Assembly: GCF_014197055.1 (NCBI RefSeq)
Contig: NZ_JACIEW010000001.1
Span: forward strand, 372,001-436,000
Source of the DNA: Devosia subaequoris
GTDB lineage: Bacteria > Pseudomonadota > Alphaproteobacteria > Rhizobiales > Devosiaceae
Direction: 5' to 3'
Length of the DNA stretch: 64,000 nucleotides
Shown in pieces: positions 1-8,320 of the stretch. Within the stretch, counting starts at the first letter, position 1. Every line of letters starts with the position of its first letter. The notes under the pieces are model-generated. The model had not been told where the DNA came from. It searched no databases and saw only the letters and a program-made list of their open reading frames with translations. Both the position numbers and the translations under genes were made by a program.

Positions 1-262
1 CTGGCCGTTCTTCCTGGAAATCGAACAGCATGCCCGCATCGTCTGCCAGTTCCTGACGATACATCAGCCCCTGAGCGCGGGTCTCGGGGGTGTCGACGAC
101 CTCAACGGTAAAAGCGTGGTCGCCGCTTTCGGACTGCACAACCAACCTGGTCTCGTCGCTACAGGCCGCGAGTGGAAGACTGATCAACACGGCTGATGCG
201 AGTGCCGCAACGGCCCGCAGCGGTTGGTAGACCCGTCGGGTCGAAATCGGCGAGCTGTTCAT
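1..262 (-). CDS. DUF192 family lipoprotein, 3' part cut by window edge
   Basis: The reading frame starts at an ATG at 262 and runs off the left edge, giving 87 residues. A basic N-terminus, a hydrophobic stretch and the lipobox LAAC (Cys34) predict a lipoprotein. The segment RAQGLMYRQELADDAGM matches the start of the DUF192 domain, a small secreted or periplasmic domain of unknown biochemical role. It lies 40 bp downstream of the two-domain cold-shock gene on the same strand and is probably cotranscribed; I recall this pairing as common in Hyphomicrobiales. The family call rests on motif recognition only, because the C-terminal half is missing. Confidence 0.8.
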   Translation of the reverse strand, partial: MNSSPISTRRVYQPLRAVAALASAVLISLPLAACSDETRLVVQSESGDHAFTVEVVDTPETRAQGLMYRQELADDAGMLFDFQEERP

Positions 263-301
263 TTGCGGGCAGTGTTTCCCTGATGTGAGACTAAGAGGCT
301 C

Positions 302-922
302 CTAGTGCGAGGATGGTGCCTCGCCCCAGCCATCGGGCCGAATTTCGGCAACCATGAGGCCCTTGGGGCCCTGACCATAGCGCACCAGTACGAATTGTCC
401 CGGACGCAGTTCGGTGATGCCGAAGCGGCGCAGCGTCTCCATATGGACGAAGATATCCGGCGTGCCGTCGCCGGCAGAGAGGAAACCAAAACCACGTATG
501 CGGTTGAACCACTTCACTTCCAGTCGCACCATGCCCGAAGTGGCTTCGACAACGACATGGGTCCGGGGCGCCGGCATTTGCGATGGATGGCGGGCGGTGG
601 ATTCGTCCATGGAAACAACCCGGAAGGCCTGTAAGCCACCGGGACGATTCAAGGCCTCAACGACAATGCGCGCGCCCTCATAGGCGGTCTGGTATCCATC
701 GCGACGCAGGCAGGTCACGTGCAGAAGTACATCGGCCATGCCATTGTCGGGAACGATAAAACCGAAACCCTTACCCGCATCGAACCACTTGATCGTGCCC
801 GCAACCTCTATGGTGTCGCTGGCTGGCTGATGGTTGCCCCCCATATGGTCGTCACGCAAAGATCCGCCCGACTGTGTCAGGTTGATGGCGTCACGACCCT
901 CGCCACTGCCTTTGGCCCCCAT
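302..922 (-). CDS. Two-domain cold-shock (CSD) protein
   Basis: The 206-residue protein carries two cold-shock domains, at about residues 42-106 and 132-198. Both have the RNP1-like pattern, seen as [12 protein letters not shown] in the first and [12 protein letters not shown] in the second, followed by RNP2-like segments (DVLLHV and DIFVHM). CSD proteins bind single-stranded RNA or DNA and act as RNA chaperones or antiterminators. Duplicated-CSD proteins of about 190-210 residues are typical of alphaproteobacteria, whereas CspA itself is about 70 residues. The first 40 residues are low in recognisable motifs, so a later start (for example Met27) is possible. It precedes a DUF192 gene on the same strand. 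Function is known at family level only. Confidence 0.9.
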   Translation of the reverse strand: MGAKGSGEGRDAINLTQSGGSLRDDHMGGNHQPASDTIEVAGTIKWFDAGKGFGFIVPDNGMADVLLHVTCLRRDGYQTAYEGARIVVEALNRPGGLQAFRVVSMDESTARHPSQMPAPRTHVVVEATSGMVRLEVKWFNRIRGFGFLSAGDGTPDIFVHMETLRRFGITELRPGQFVLVRYGQGPKGLMVAEIRPDGWGEAPSSH

Positions 923-944
923 TTTCCAAACGCCTTTTCACTCG

Positions 945-959
945 CCCGCTACAAGCGGG
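945..959 (-). promoter_or_regulatory. Hairpin in the leader of the cold-shock gene
   Basis: CCCGCT (945-950) and AGCGGG (954-959) form a 6-bp stem with a 3-base loop, 22 bp upstream of the cold-shock start codon. Cold-shock genes are often controlled through structured 5' leaders. A role here is only inferred, and a short GC-rich hairpin can arise by chance. Confidence 0.3.
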
Positions 960-1112
960 TACTCCTCACTAGATTTATGTAGTCTCGCCGATTCAGAGGC
1001 AAAAGTTAAGAAGGTCTTTCGATTTTGTTGACAGGTGCCTTTGCGGTGTTGTTGCGGGGCAAGGTTGGGCTTGGTAGGCCTGGACCGCAATACACAGCCA
1101 GAGGAGACTGCC

Positions 1113-1535
1113 TTGAAATATCTGCACACGATGGTGCGCGTCACCGATGTCGAGGAAAGCCTTAGGTTCTATTGTCAGGGCCTGGGCCTCGAAGAGGTGC
1201 GCCGCACCGACAACGAAAAGGGCCGCTTTACCCTGATTTTCCTCCGCGCGCCGGGCGACGAGGGCGGTGAAGTCGAGCTGACCTATAACTGGGATCCCGA
1301 TCCGGAACCCTATACCGGTGGTCGCAATTTCGGACACCTGGCTTATCGGGTGCAGGACATTTACGCCCTCTGCCAGCACCTTTCCGACATGGGCGTCACC
1401 ATCAACCGCCCGCCGCGCGACGGCCATATGGCCTTTGTGCGCTCGCCCGACGGGATTTCGGTCGAACTGATCCAGGACGGCCATCTCGATCCCAAGGAGC
1501 CCTGGGCCTCGATGCCCAATACCGGCTCCTGGTAG
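1113..1535 (+). CDS. gloA: Lactoylglutathione lyase (glyoxalase I)
   Basis: The protein is 140 residues from a TTG start at 1113, chosen because GAGGAGA lies 5 bp upstream and the product then begins LKYLHTMVRV as GloA proteins do. It isomerises the methylglyoxal-glutathione hemithioacetal to S-lactoylglutathione in the cytoplasm. The expected metal ligands are visible: His5, Glu in VELTYNWD, His in GHLAYRV and Glu in SVELIQ. Length matches E. coli GloA (135). An in-frame GTG at 1035 would add 26 unrelated Cys-rich residues and is unlikely. The gene appears monocistronic and divergent from the cold-shock gene. Confidence 0.93.
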   Translation: MKYLHTMVRVTDVEESLRFYCQGLGLEEVRRTDNEKGRFTLIFLRAPGDEGGEVELTYNWDPDPEPYTGGRNFGHLAYRVQDIYALCQHLSDMGVTINRPPRDGHMAFVRSPDGISVELIQDGHLDPKEPWASMPNTGSW

Positions 1536-1668
1536 CTCTCTGCCAGAGTTAAGTTTTCGCTAACCGTGCCGATTAGCGCCCGGTTAGCGAAACCGCTCTA
1601 ATTTTAGCGACCGAACCCCAATGCCCATTGCCTGTTGCGCAATCGCGACACGCCACGGGAAGGTCGCC

Positions 1669-2145
1669 ATGTCACGTCAGCTTCGTTTCTTCACCGTCAC
1701 CATCGCCACCGCCCTATTTCTGGCCGGGTGCCTGCCCATGGCCATGTTTGCCAGCGGCAGCGGTGCGGGCTATTCGGGTCTGAAGCAGGACTGGGGTACC
1801 TATGTCAGTTCCAAAAATGTGAATGCACTGTGCATTTCGCCAAAGCTGCGATTCGTCATTTGGGAGTTTGAAGGCCGGTTCGGCCGCAAGGTCGTGATGA
1901 ATTCGGGCTATCGGAACCCGTTCCACAACGCCTCGGTGGGCGGCGCCGACAATTCCTATCACACCAAGTGCATGGCGGCGGACTTCTACATTCCCGGTGT
2001 CTCCAAGCGAGACCTGATCGCGTTCGCCATGACGGTGGACGGCGTTGGTGGCCTCGGCTGCTATCCCGGCCGGACTTTTATCCATGTCGATGTGCGTGAC
2101 CGGCCCCGCGGCTATCGGCGCCCGGTGACCTTCTCGGGCTGTTGA
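1669..2145 (+). CDS. M15-like (YcbK-type) peptidase-fold lipoprotein
   Basis: I chose the ATG at 1669 because GGGAAGG precedes it and the product then starts with a clean signal peptide ending in the lipobox LAGC (Cys21). The 158-residue protein contains a D-Ala-D-Ala carboxypeptidase-like M15_3 domain. The zinc-binding pattern is present: His and Asp in SYHTKCMAADF and a second His in FIHVDVR. Relatives act on peptidoglycan peptides or are uncharacterised periplasmic proteins. An in-frame ATG at 1621 would bury the signal peptide. The gene stands alone ahead of the tRNA-Glu genes. The fold assignment is fairly secure; the substrate is not known. Confidence 0.8.
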   Translation: MSRQLRFFTVTIATALFLAGCLPMAMFASGSGAGYSGLKQDWGTYVSSKNVNALCISPKLRFVIWEFEGRFGRKVVMNSGYRNPFHNASVGGADNSYHTKCMAADFYIPGVSKRDLIAFAMTVDGVGGLGCYPGRTFIHVDVRDRPRGYRRPVTFSGC

Positions 2146-2192
2146 TAACTCGGTCCGACGAAAAAAAGCATACGGGATCAACGCAAACGGGG

Positions 2193-2221
2193 TTGCACAA
2201 TCAAAAGCACCCCATTATACG
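2193..2221 (+). promoter_or_regulatory. Promoter of the tRNA-Glu genes
   Basis: TTGCAC (2193-2198), a 17-bp spacer and TATACG (2216-2221) resemble a housekeeping sigma-70 promoter. Transcription would start near 2228, about 10 bp before the first tRNA. Confidence 0.55.
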
Positions 2222-2238
2222 ACGGCCATCGCGCTGAT

Positions 2239-2313
2239 GCGCCCTTCGTCTATCGGTTAGGACGGCACCCTTTCACGGTGCAGAGAGGGGTTCGATTCCC
2301 CTAGGGCGTACCA
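2239..2313 (+). tRNA. tRNA-Glu (anticodon UUC)
   Basis: A full cloverleaf is visible. The acceptor GCGCCCT pairs with AGGGCGT (a G-U at 1-72), the anticodon loop CTTTCAC is closed by GCACC/GGTGC, the T-arm is AGGGG-TTCGATT-CCCCT, and CCA is encoded at 2311-2313. The anticodon TTC reads Glu codons GAA and GAG. A second Glu isoacceptor follows 48 bp downstream. Confidence 0.95.
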
Positions 2314-2361
2314 CCTTCCCCCTGCTTGCAGAGGCATGTGGCAAGGCAAAGCGATGACCGT

Positions 2362-2436
2362 GCGCCCATCGTCTAGCGGTCAGGACGACGCCCTCTCACG
2401 GCGTAAACAGGGGTTCGATTCCCCTTGGGCGTACCA
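2362..2436 (+). tRNA. tRNA-Glu (anticodon CUC)
   Basis: The acceptor GCGCCCA pairs with TGGGCGT (a G-U at 1-72), the anticodon loop CTCTCAC is closed by ACGCC/GGCGT, the T-arm is AGGGG-TTCGATT-CCCCT, and CCA is encoded at 2434-2436. Anticodon CTC reads only GAG, a frequent codon in this GC-rich genome. The body closely resembles the upstream tRNA-Glu, suggesting local duplication. Confidence 0.95.
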
Positions 2437-2614
2437 AGCTTTCCCATCCTCGATGAACTGGCTCCCGTTGCCGCGCAGCCGCCATCACTGGCGCCTCCCC
2501 GAAACTACAGCGCTGCGATTCTGCGATGAAACGGTCGTCGCCTTAAACTCCATTCCGTCCCTCGCGGAAGGACGCATTTGAGATCGATGATAGACGGGCA
2601 CAGCGGACAGATCT

Positions 2615-3541
2615 TCAGCGGTCCAGAGCACGCAATAAGGTAAAAACTCGTTCCCGCATCCAAGCCGCTAGCGGCGCTTTGTCGAAGCGCTTATGCCAAA
2701 TGCCAATGATCAAAGGCGGGTCGATAGGCATTGGCGGCTCGAAGGTCTGAAGGTCAAAGCTGTCGGCGACATCGATCGCAAGCTGCGCGGGAACAAGTGC
2801 AATAAGATCGCTTTCTCGCACGGCGCGGCAAACGCCCGAAAAAACAGGAACAGACATTGCTACGTTCCGCTCCCTTCCAACCTTGGCGAGCGCGGTGTCG
2901 CCCATGGCCGCAAAGTTGCCTTCAGGCGAGAACAAGACGTGGTGTAGCCCGCAGAATACGTCGAAGGGCATGACCTGACCTGCCTTCAGGCCCGCGATCC
3001 CCGGGTTTGCTCTGCGGGCGATGACAAGAAATGGCGAGCCAAAGAGCCGCTCATGCATGACCCAGTCTGGCAAAGTCGTTTCGGGGATCAGCGCCAAATC
3101 CGCGTTGCGGCGTTCGAGGCTGGCCACGTAATCGCGCGGTACGAGATCAACAAGTTGGGTCCGGATGCCGGGCGCCTCACGCTGCAGCAAGTCGCCTAGC
3201 CGGGGCATGAGCAGTTCGGCAAAGAAGTCACTCGCCGCGATGCGGAACGATCCCTGGGCAGTTGCCGGATCGAATTGAACAGCCGGTGAAAGCAATGTTT
3301 CGATCTGCTCAAGCTGCTCCCGGACGGGGACCTTCAGTCCTACCGCGTAGTCCGTCGCCACTAGCCGATTGCCCTGTCGCACAAAAAGTGGATCGCCAAG
3401 TGCATGGCGAAGGCGTGACAAATTTCCGGAGACAGCGGACTGAGACAGTCCAAGCCGATCCGCGGCCTTTACGGTCGAGCCTTCCTGAAAAATTGCGTCT
3501 AGCACACGCAAAAGATTGAGGTCGAACGTCGCGAAATTCAT
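2615..3541 (-). CDS. LysR-family transcriptional regulator
   Basis: The 308-residue protein from the ATG at 3541 begins with a winged helix-turn-helix (NLLRVLDAIFQEGSTVKAAD, then LGLSQSAVSGNLSRLR), which is the hallmark LysR N-terminus. The effector domain follows from about residue 90. A start at 3580 would add 13 residues before the usual MNFATFDLNLL beginning. It is divergent from a cupin-GST pair and probably regulates it, sharing a roughly 110-bp promoter region that also holds an 18-bp perfect palindrome. The inducer is unknown. Confidence 0.92.
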   Translation of the reverse strand: MNFATFDLNLLRVLDAIFQEGSTVKAADRLGLSQSAVSGNLSRLRHALGDPLFVRQGNRLVATDYAVGLKVPVREQLEQIETLLSPAVQFDPATAQGSFRIAASDFFAELLMPRLGDLLQREAPGIRTQLVDLVPRDYVASLERRNADLALIPETTLPDWVMHERLFGSPFLVIARRANPGIAGLKAGQVMPFDVFCGLHHVLFSPEGNFAAMGDTALAKVGRERNVAMSVPVFSGVCRAVRESDLIALVPAQLAIDVADSFDLQTFEPPMPIDPPLIIGIWHKRFDKAPLAAWMRERVFTLLRALDR

Positions 3542-3608
3542 CTCAGCGATATCCGCTATCGAGGAATACACTTTGGGCAATATCGTGGCCCGGGGCTATA
3601 GTCCTGTC

Positions 3609-3626
3609 AACGAAAGCGCTTTCGTT
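3609..3626. promoter_or_regulatory. 18-bp perfect palindrome in the divergent LysR/cupin promoter
   Basis: AACGAAAGCGCTTTCGTT is a perfect inverted repeat with a central GC, 24 bp before the cupin start codon. Its form (half-site GAAAGC) resembles LacI/GalR-family operators such as the CcpA cre site. It is not a typical LysR box (T-N11-A). No LacI gene lies next to it; the nearest one in the window is at 45341. Confidence 0.55.
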
Positions 3627-3650
3627 TCAGTCCAGATCAGGAGTGGAACG

Positions 3651-4094
3651 ATGAAAGACCTCACGGCAGATGACGACGTCATCGAATGGCTCGGGTTCAG
3701 GTACAAGACTATCCTCTCCCCTGACCAGACGGGCGGGACCATGTCGATTGTCGATAGCTGGTGCCCGGCAGGCAGCGGGCCGCCACGCCATGTCCATGAA
3801 AACGAGGATGAGACCTTTGTCCTGGTTTCGGGGGCTTGCAAATTCTGGCTCGAAGGCGAGGAATTCATTGCTCAGCCCGGGGAAAGCGTTTTCATCCCGC
3901 GCGGCTCGAACCACACTTTCAAGGCAGTGGATACCGAACCCTCACGGCATCTGGTGATCCTCACCCCAGGCGGGTTCGAAGGATTCTTCGCCGACATGGC
4001 GGCTAGCCAGTTCCGCATTCCCGAGGACATGCCCGCGGTCGAACAATCCGCCAGCCGTCATAATCTGCGCTTTACCGGACCACCACTGGATTAA
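3651..4094 (+). CDS. Cupin-domain protein, dioxygenase-like
   Basis: The ATG at 3651 was chosen because AGGAG lies 7 bp upstream; a longer frame from 3516 would overlap the LysR gene. The 147-residue protein is a single small cupin. The metal site is visible as His-Val-His with Glu in HVHENEDETF, and a later His in GSNHTF. Relatives include quercetin-dioxygenase-like and storage cupins, so the reaction cannot be named. The stop codon is 3 bp before the GST start, so the two genes form an operon, probably under the divergent LysR regulator. Confidence 0.85.
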   Translation: MKDLTADDDVIEWLGFRYKTILSPDQTGGTMSIVDSWCPAGSGPPRHVHENEDETFVLVSGACKFWLEGEEFIAQPGESVFIPRGSNHTFKAVDTEPSRHLVILTPGGFEGFFADMAASQFRIPEDMPAVEQSASRHNLRFTGPPLD

Positions 4095-4097
4095 ACT

Positions 4098-4898
4098 ATG
4101 ACCTCCAAGCACATCGTCTATCACATCCCGGTCTGTCCATTTTCCCAGCGGCTCGAGATCATGCTGGCGCTGCGGGGGCAGAGTGACGTGGTAGAGTTCA
4201 AGGTCGTCGACATTACCAAGCCGCGCGACCCCGAGCTTCTGGCCAAGACGCGCGGCACCACGGCGCTTCCCGTGCTGGAGACGCCAGACGGAACGATCGT
4301 GAAGGAAAGCCTCGTCATTTTGCGCTATCTCGACGAGTTGCTGGAGGGACCCATGCTGCGGCGCCCGGATCCGGTCGAGCATGCGATCGAGTCAATGCTG
4401 ATCGCGCGTGAGGGGCCCTTCACGGCAGCTGGCTATCTCTTCGTGATGAACCAGGACCGCGAAAAGCGGGATAACCATGCGGAAAGGCTGCTGGCGATAT
4501 TTCGCGATATCAACGATTTTCTAAGCCAGTACAATCCCCATGGTCCTTACCTGTTTGATACGTTCGGGCTGGCCGAGGCTGTCTTTACGCCAATGTTCAA
4601 GCGCTTCTGGTTTCTCCAGTATTATGAGGACTTCGAGCTGCCGCACGCCGCCGAATATGGCCGTGTGCGTGCTTGGCGTGACGCCTGCATCGCGCATCCA
4701 GCGGTTCAGCAAGTCACCAAAGAGGAAGTCGTTAAGCTCTACTACGACTATGCGCTCGGCGCAGGCAATGGTGCTCTGGTACAGGGCCGTTCCGTCTCAA
4801 GTTTCGCGTTCTCACCACACTGGCGGGACCGTCCGTGGCCGCCGCGAAACAAATATGCCGCGACCGCAAGCGATCGTGCCCTGGGGCTTATCGCTTGA
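4098..4898 (+). CDS. Glutathione S-transferase family protein
   Basis: The 266-residue protein has an N-terminal thioredoxin-like domain with CPFSQR near residue 13, a redox-active-type N-terminal motif, and the glutathione-binding pattern LPVLETPDG then KESLVILRYLDE. An all-helical C-terminal domain follows. The CPFS motif suggests an Omega, Beta or Lambda-like thiol transferase rather than a Ser/Tyr GST. The last 40 residues, after VVKLYYDYAL, extend past the usual family end. It is translationally close (3 bp) to the cupin gene and likely works with it in detoxification of an aromatic or electrophilic compound; this role is inferred. Confidence 0.85.
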   Translation: MTSKHIVYHIPVCPFSQRLEIMLALRGQSDVVEFKVVDITKPRDPELLAKTRGTTALPVLETPDGTIVKESLVILRYLDELLEGPMLRRPDPVEHAIESMLIAREGPFTAAGYLFVMNQDREKRDNHAERLLAIFRDINDFLSQYNPHGPYLFDTFGLAEAVFTPMFKRFWFLQYYEDFELPHAAEYGRVRAWRDACIAHPAVQQVTKEEVVKLYYDYALGAGNGALVQGRSVSSFAFSPHWRDRPWPPRNKYAATASDRALGLIA

Positions 4899-4938
4899 GC
4901 CATATTGCGGCCGCGATGCGAGACCATGGACTTCCAGG

Positions 4939-6186
4939 CTAGGCAGCCGGTTCTGCCGGCCGGCGATACTGATAGATACCCACGTCGATGGCGCCCTCGG
5001 TAAACCCGGCTTCGCAGTACGACAGATAATAGACCCATTTGCGCTTGAAGGTTTCGTCATAGCCAAGCGGCGCAATCATCGGCCAGCGCTCCAGGAAACG
5101 CTCGCGCCAGAGACGCAGGGTGCGCGCATAGGACTGGCCGAAAGTTTCCACCTGTTCGAGCACCAGACCATAGCGGGTGCCAAACTCTTTCATCACCGTC
5201 TTGGTCAGCAACATGCCACCGGGGAAGATATAGCGTTGAATGAAGTCCGGCCCGGCCCGGTACCCGTCGAAATCAGCCTCGTTGATGGTGATAGCCTGAA
5301 TGGCGGCGGTACCGCCGGGCTTAAGGCGATCATGCAAGGTCTGGAAATAGCTCGGCCAGTTGTCTTCCCCGACTGCCTCGATCATTTCGATCGAGCCGAT
5401 ATGGTCAAACTGCCCCTGGGTGTGGCGATAGTCTTCGAACACGAGGGTCGCATATTGATCGAGCCCCTGCCTCTTCAGTCGTTCCAGACCGAATTTCAGC
5501 TGCTCGGCTGAAAGGGTGATGCCGCGAAGATTGGCTTTATAGTCGCGTGCAACCGTCTCGGCAAAGCCACCCCAGCCACATCCGATTTCGAGAACCGAAG
5601 CCCCCTCGCTGATGCCGGCCATATCTGCAACGCGGTGATATTTTGCCAGTTGGGCCTCTTCGAGACTTTGGTCGCCGGAGGTGAAGACCGCTGATGAGTA
5701 GGTCATCGAGGGATCGAGCCATTGGCCATAGAAATCATTGCCGAGATCGTAGTGCTCCGCGATGTTTTTCTTAGCGCCTTCAAGCGTGTTGCGACGAGAG
5801 AGATGATAGTGCAAATCGGCCGCTGCACGACGGAAGAAGCCTTTGCCGGCCTGATCGAACATGTCCCGGTTCTGCAGGAAGAAGCGGAAAAGCGCGGTAA
5901 GATCGTCCGATTCGATATCGCCATTCATGTAGGCTGCAGCGAACCCAACTGTGCCGCGCTGCATGGCCTCGGAAATCACCTTGAAATTGTTCAATCGCAG
6001 GGTGGCATGCTCGCCGGCATTGCCCTGGCCCACTGTGCGGGTGCGGCCATTGGGAAACACCACCGTCAGCGAGCCGTGCATTGGCTTGCCGATCAGGGAA
6101 ACTCCAACCTGCTCCACCAGCCATGATGTCAAGTGCGTCCAGCGCGAAGCGCCTGTCTGAGAGTGTTCGACGGCTGTTTTTGTCAT
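4939..6186 (-). CDS. cfa: Cyclopropane-fatty-acyl-phospholipid synthase
   Basis: The 415-residue protein methylates cis double bonds of membrane phospholipid acyl chains using S-adenosylmethionine, a stationary-phase and acid-stress change at the inner membrane. The SAM-binding motif VLEIGCGWGGFA is present, preceded by EHYDLGNDFY and SMTYSSAVF, which are typical of Cfa. The N-terminal 120 residues form the usual non-catalytic domain. Length fits the family (380-420). The gene is convergent with GST and has its own 227-bp upstream region that holds no other gene. Confidence 0.95.
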   Translation of the reverse strand: MTKTAVEHSQTGASRWTHLTSWLVEQVGVSLIGKPMHGSLTVVFPNGRTRTVGQGNAGEHATLRLNNFKVISEAMQRGTVGFAAAYMNGDIESDDLTALFRFFLQNRDMFDQAGKGFFRRAAADLHYHLSRRNTLEGAKKNIAEHYDLGNDFYGQWLDPSMTYSSAVFTSGDQSLEEAQLAKYHRVADMAGISEGASVLEIGCGWGGFAETVARDYKANLRGITLSAEQLKFGLERLKRQGLDQYATLVFEDYRHTQGQFDHIGSIEMIEAVGEDNWPSYFQTLHDRLKPGGTAAIQAITINEADFDGYRAGPDFIQRYIFPGGMLLTKTVMKEFGTRYGLVLEQVETFGQSYARTLRLWRERFLERWPMIAPLGYDETFKRKWVYYLSYCEAGFTEGAIDVGIYQYRRPAEPAA

Positions 6187-6413
6187 GGTGCCGCTTGGTC
6201 CAACCTTAGCAAGAAATGGCGGCGCTACGCGTGCCCGTCGCCAAGCATATTTGTCAGAAATGTCCTGCAGGAGAGGCGTCGCCTCCCACAGGACACCGAA
6301 AGATAGTTTAGTCTTCGCAAATGGATATGCAAGTCGCCTGTCGTTTCCAGGCGCTCTGCCGGTCCATATGCCAAGGCACTACGCATGCGATATGGGAACG
6401 GATCGGTGCGTGA

Positions 6414-8204
6414 TCAACGTGGTAGGCGGGCAATGTCGATCAGGCGGAATTGGGGCTGTTCGCGGCCCTGGTAGTGATCGACGGACAGGCCGCCGACAAA
6501 ATGCAGCGGGCCATCGCCATCGCGCATCAAGGTATCCCCCAGGGCGGTGCCTGCGGCCCGGAAGGCGATGGCCTTGAGCTTGGCGCCATCATCAGATGCC
6601 AGCGAAAAACTGATGTGCCCGCCCTTGCCTACAATCTGGGGGAAACGGGCGCGGTGAGCGGGAAATGCGAAGACGGGCGAAGGATTGCCCGCTCCATAGG
6701 GCCCCGCCCGCTCCAGATTGCGCAGCAGATCAATATTGGCACCGCGCGCAGTCAATGCCGCGTCGACCTTGAGCGCGGAGGCCGCGCGCGCCACCCCGAC
6801 ACTGGCACTGAGCCTTTCGGCGAGGAAAGCGCGGAACGACCCAAGATCGCCGGGCCGCAAGCTGACACCGGCCGCCATGGCATGACCGCCACCCTTTGGG
6901 ATGATACCGGCCTCGACCGCCGCAATAACCGCGCTGCCCAGATCGACGCCCGGCATCGACCGGCCCGAGCCTGTGCCGGTACCATCGGGATTGAGGGCAA
7001 TTGCGAAACTGGGACGCTCGAAGCGCTCGCGTAACCGCGCGGCAATCAGTCCCACCACGCCCGGATGCCAGTCGGCAGAGGCCAGAACCAGGACGGGCGG
7101 GCCTTCGCCACTACCGATCTCGGCTTCAGCGGTTGCGGCGGCCTGTTCAACGGCTTCCACTTCGATGCGCTGCCGCTCGCCATTGAGCTCGTCGAGCTGC
7201 GCGGCGATGACCATGGCCTGGTGCTCGTCGTCCAGGGCGAGAAGGCGTGTTCCCAATGCCGCGTCGCCAATGCGGCCCCCGGCATTGATGCGCGGGCCGA
7301 TGAGAAAGCCGAGATGATAAGGGTTGAGCGGCCCACTGGCGCGCGCCGCCAGCGCCAGGGCCGAGAGGCCGGGCTTTTCGCCGCGCCGAGCGACCTCCAG
7401 CCCCCGGACCACAAAGGCACGATTAAGTCCGGTCAGAGGGACGACGTCGCAGATGGTGGCCAGCGCTACCAGATCGAGCAGGCCCAGCAGATCGGGCAAG
7501 CCGGTATCGCCACGGTTACGCAAGGTGCGATTGACTGCAACCAGAACCATGAAGGTGACACCGGCGGCGCAGAGATAGCCCAGGCCCGAAATATCATCTG
7601 GCCGGTTGGGGTTGACCAGGGCATTTGCGGGGGGAAGGTCGTGATCCACCAAATGGTGGTCGATGACCAGAACATCGGCACCTTTTTCGCGGGCGTGGGC
7701 GATGGGTCCTTCGCTGGTGGTGCCACAATCGAGCGTGATGATCAGGCTGGCACCGGCGTCGATCAGCTTGTCCATAGCGGCGCTATTGGGACCGTAGCCC
7801 TCAAAGATCCGGTCGGGAATGTGAACCTGAGGCTCGATACCGAAATGTCTTAGGAATCGCGCCATCAGGGCGCAGGAACAGGCGCCATCCACGTCATAAT
7901 CGCCAAAAAGCGCGACGGACTCATTGTCCGTTATGGCCCTCGCCAGCCGTTCGGCGAGATCGTCCATGCCGGTCATGGTCGACGGATCGGGCATCAGCGC
8001 CCGGATGGTCGGCTCGAGATAGCTTTCGGCAGCCTCAAGGCTCACGCCCCGCCCGGCCATGATGCGCGCCAGGATATCCGGAATCCCCGTCCGCTGGCCA
8101 ATGGCCGTGGCATTGCGCGCCGCGCCCGTGTCCAGACGATCGACCCAGGCGCGGCCGGTGACCGATTGGGTGATGTCGAGAAAAGGACGCGGGGTTTCGG
8201 GCAT
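6414..8204 (-). CDS. recJ: Single-stranded-DNA-specific exonuclease RecJ
   Basis: The 596-residue protein is a 5'-3' single-strand DNA exonuclease in recombination and mismatch repair. DHH-family motifs are visible: FGDYDVDGACS near residue 100, LDCGTTS, and VIDHHLVDHD. The C-terminal DHHA1 region contains GGGHAMAAG. Length is close to the usual 560-600. It is the last gene of the aminotransferase-hom-glpX-recJ series on the minus strand, an order I recall from other Hyphomicrobiales. A 116-bp gap with a repeat-like element separates it from glpX. Confidence 0.96.
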   Translation of the reverse strand: MPETPRPFLDITQSVTGRAWVDRLDTGAARNATAIGQRTGIPDILARIMAGRGVSLEAAESYLEPTIRALMPDPSTMTGMDDLAERLARAITDNESVALFGDYDVDGACSCALMARFLRHFGIEPQVHIPDRIFEGYGPNSAAMDKLIDAGASLIITLDCGTTSEGPIAHAREKGADVLVIDHHLVDHDLPPANALVNPNRPDDISGLGYLCAAGVTFMVLVAVNRTLRNRGDTGLPDLLGLLDLVALATICDVVPLTGLNRAFVVRGLEVARRGEKPGLSALALAARASGPLNPYHLGFLIGPRINAGGRIGDAALGTRLLALDDEHQAMVIAAQLDELNGERQRIEVEAVEQAAATAEAEIGSGEGPPVLVLASADWHPGVVGLIAARLRERFERPSFAIALNPDGTGTGSGRSMPGVDLGSAVIAAVEAGIIPKGGGHAMAAGVSLRPGDLGSFRAFLAERLSASVGVARAASALKVDAALTARGANIDLLRNLERAGPYGAGNPSPVFAFPAHRARFPQIVGKGGHISFSLASDDGAKLKAIAFRAAGTALGDTLMRDGDGPLHFVGGLSVDHYQGREQPQFRLIDIARLPR

Positions 8205-8258
8205 GGGCGAGGATTACGGGATTTCAGATTGGGTGGAAAGGGGTTGGCGGCGAAGAGA

Positions 8259-8313
8259 CCCCTCATCCGCCCTTCGGGCACCTTCTGCCACAGGGGAGAA
8301 GGGTGGCATCGCT
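8259..8313. repeat. Intergenic repeat-like palindromic element
   Basis: The segment CCCCTCATCCGCCCTTCGGG, followed by CACCTTCTGCC and AGGGGAGAAGG, matches a dispersed intergenic element that I recall as frequent in Rhizobiales genomes. It contains two hairpins: CCC-TTC-GGG, and CCTTCT paired with AGAAGG across a 10-base loop. Only one copy lies in this window, so repetition cannot be shown here. It sits between glpX and recJ, where it may affect mRNA processing. Confidence 0.5.
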
Positions 8314-8320
8314 CGTGCCG

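Noticed and set aside
2336..2581. Short plus-strand frame over the second tRNA-Glu
   Set aside because: It reads through the tRNA gene and has no protein features.
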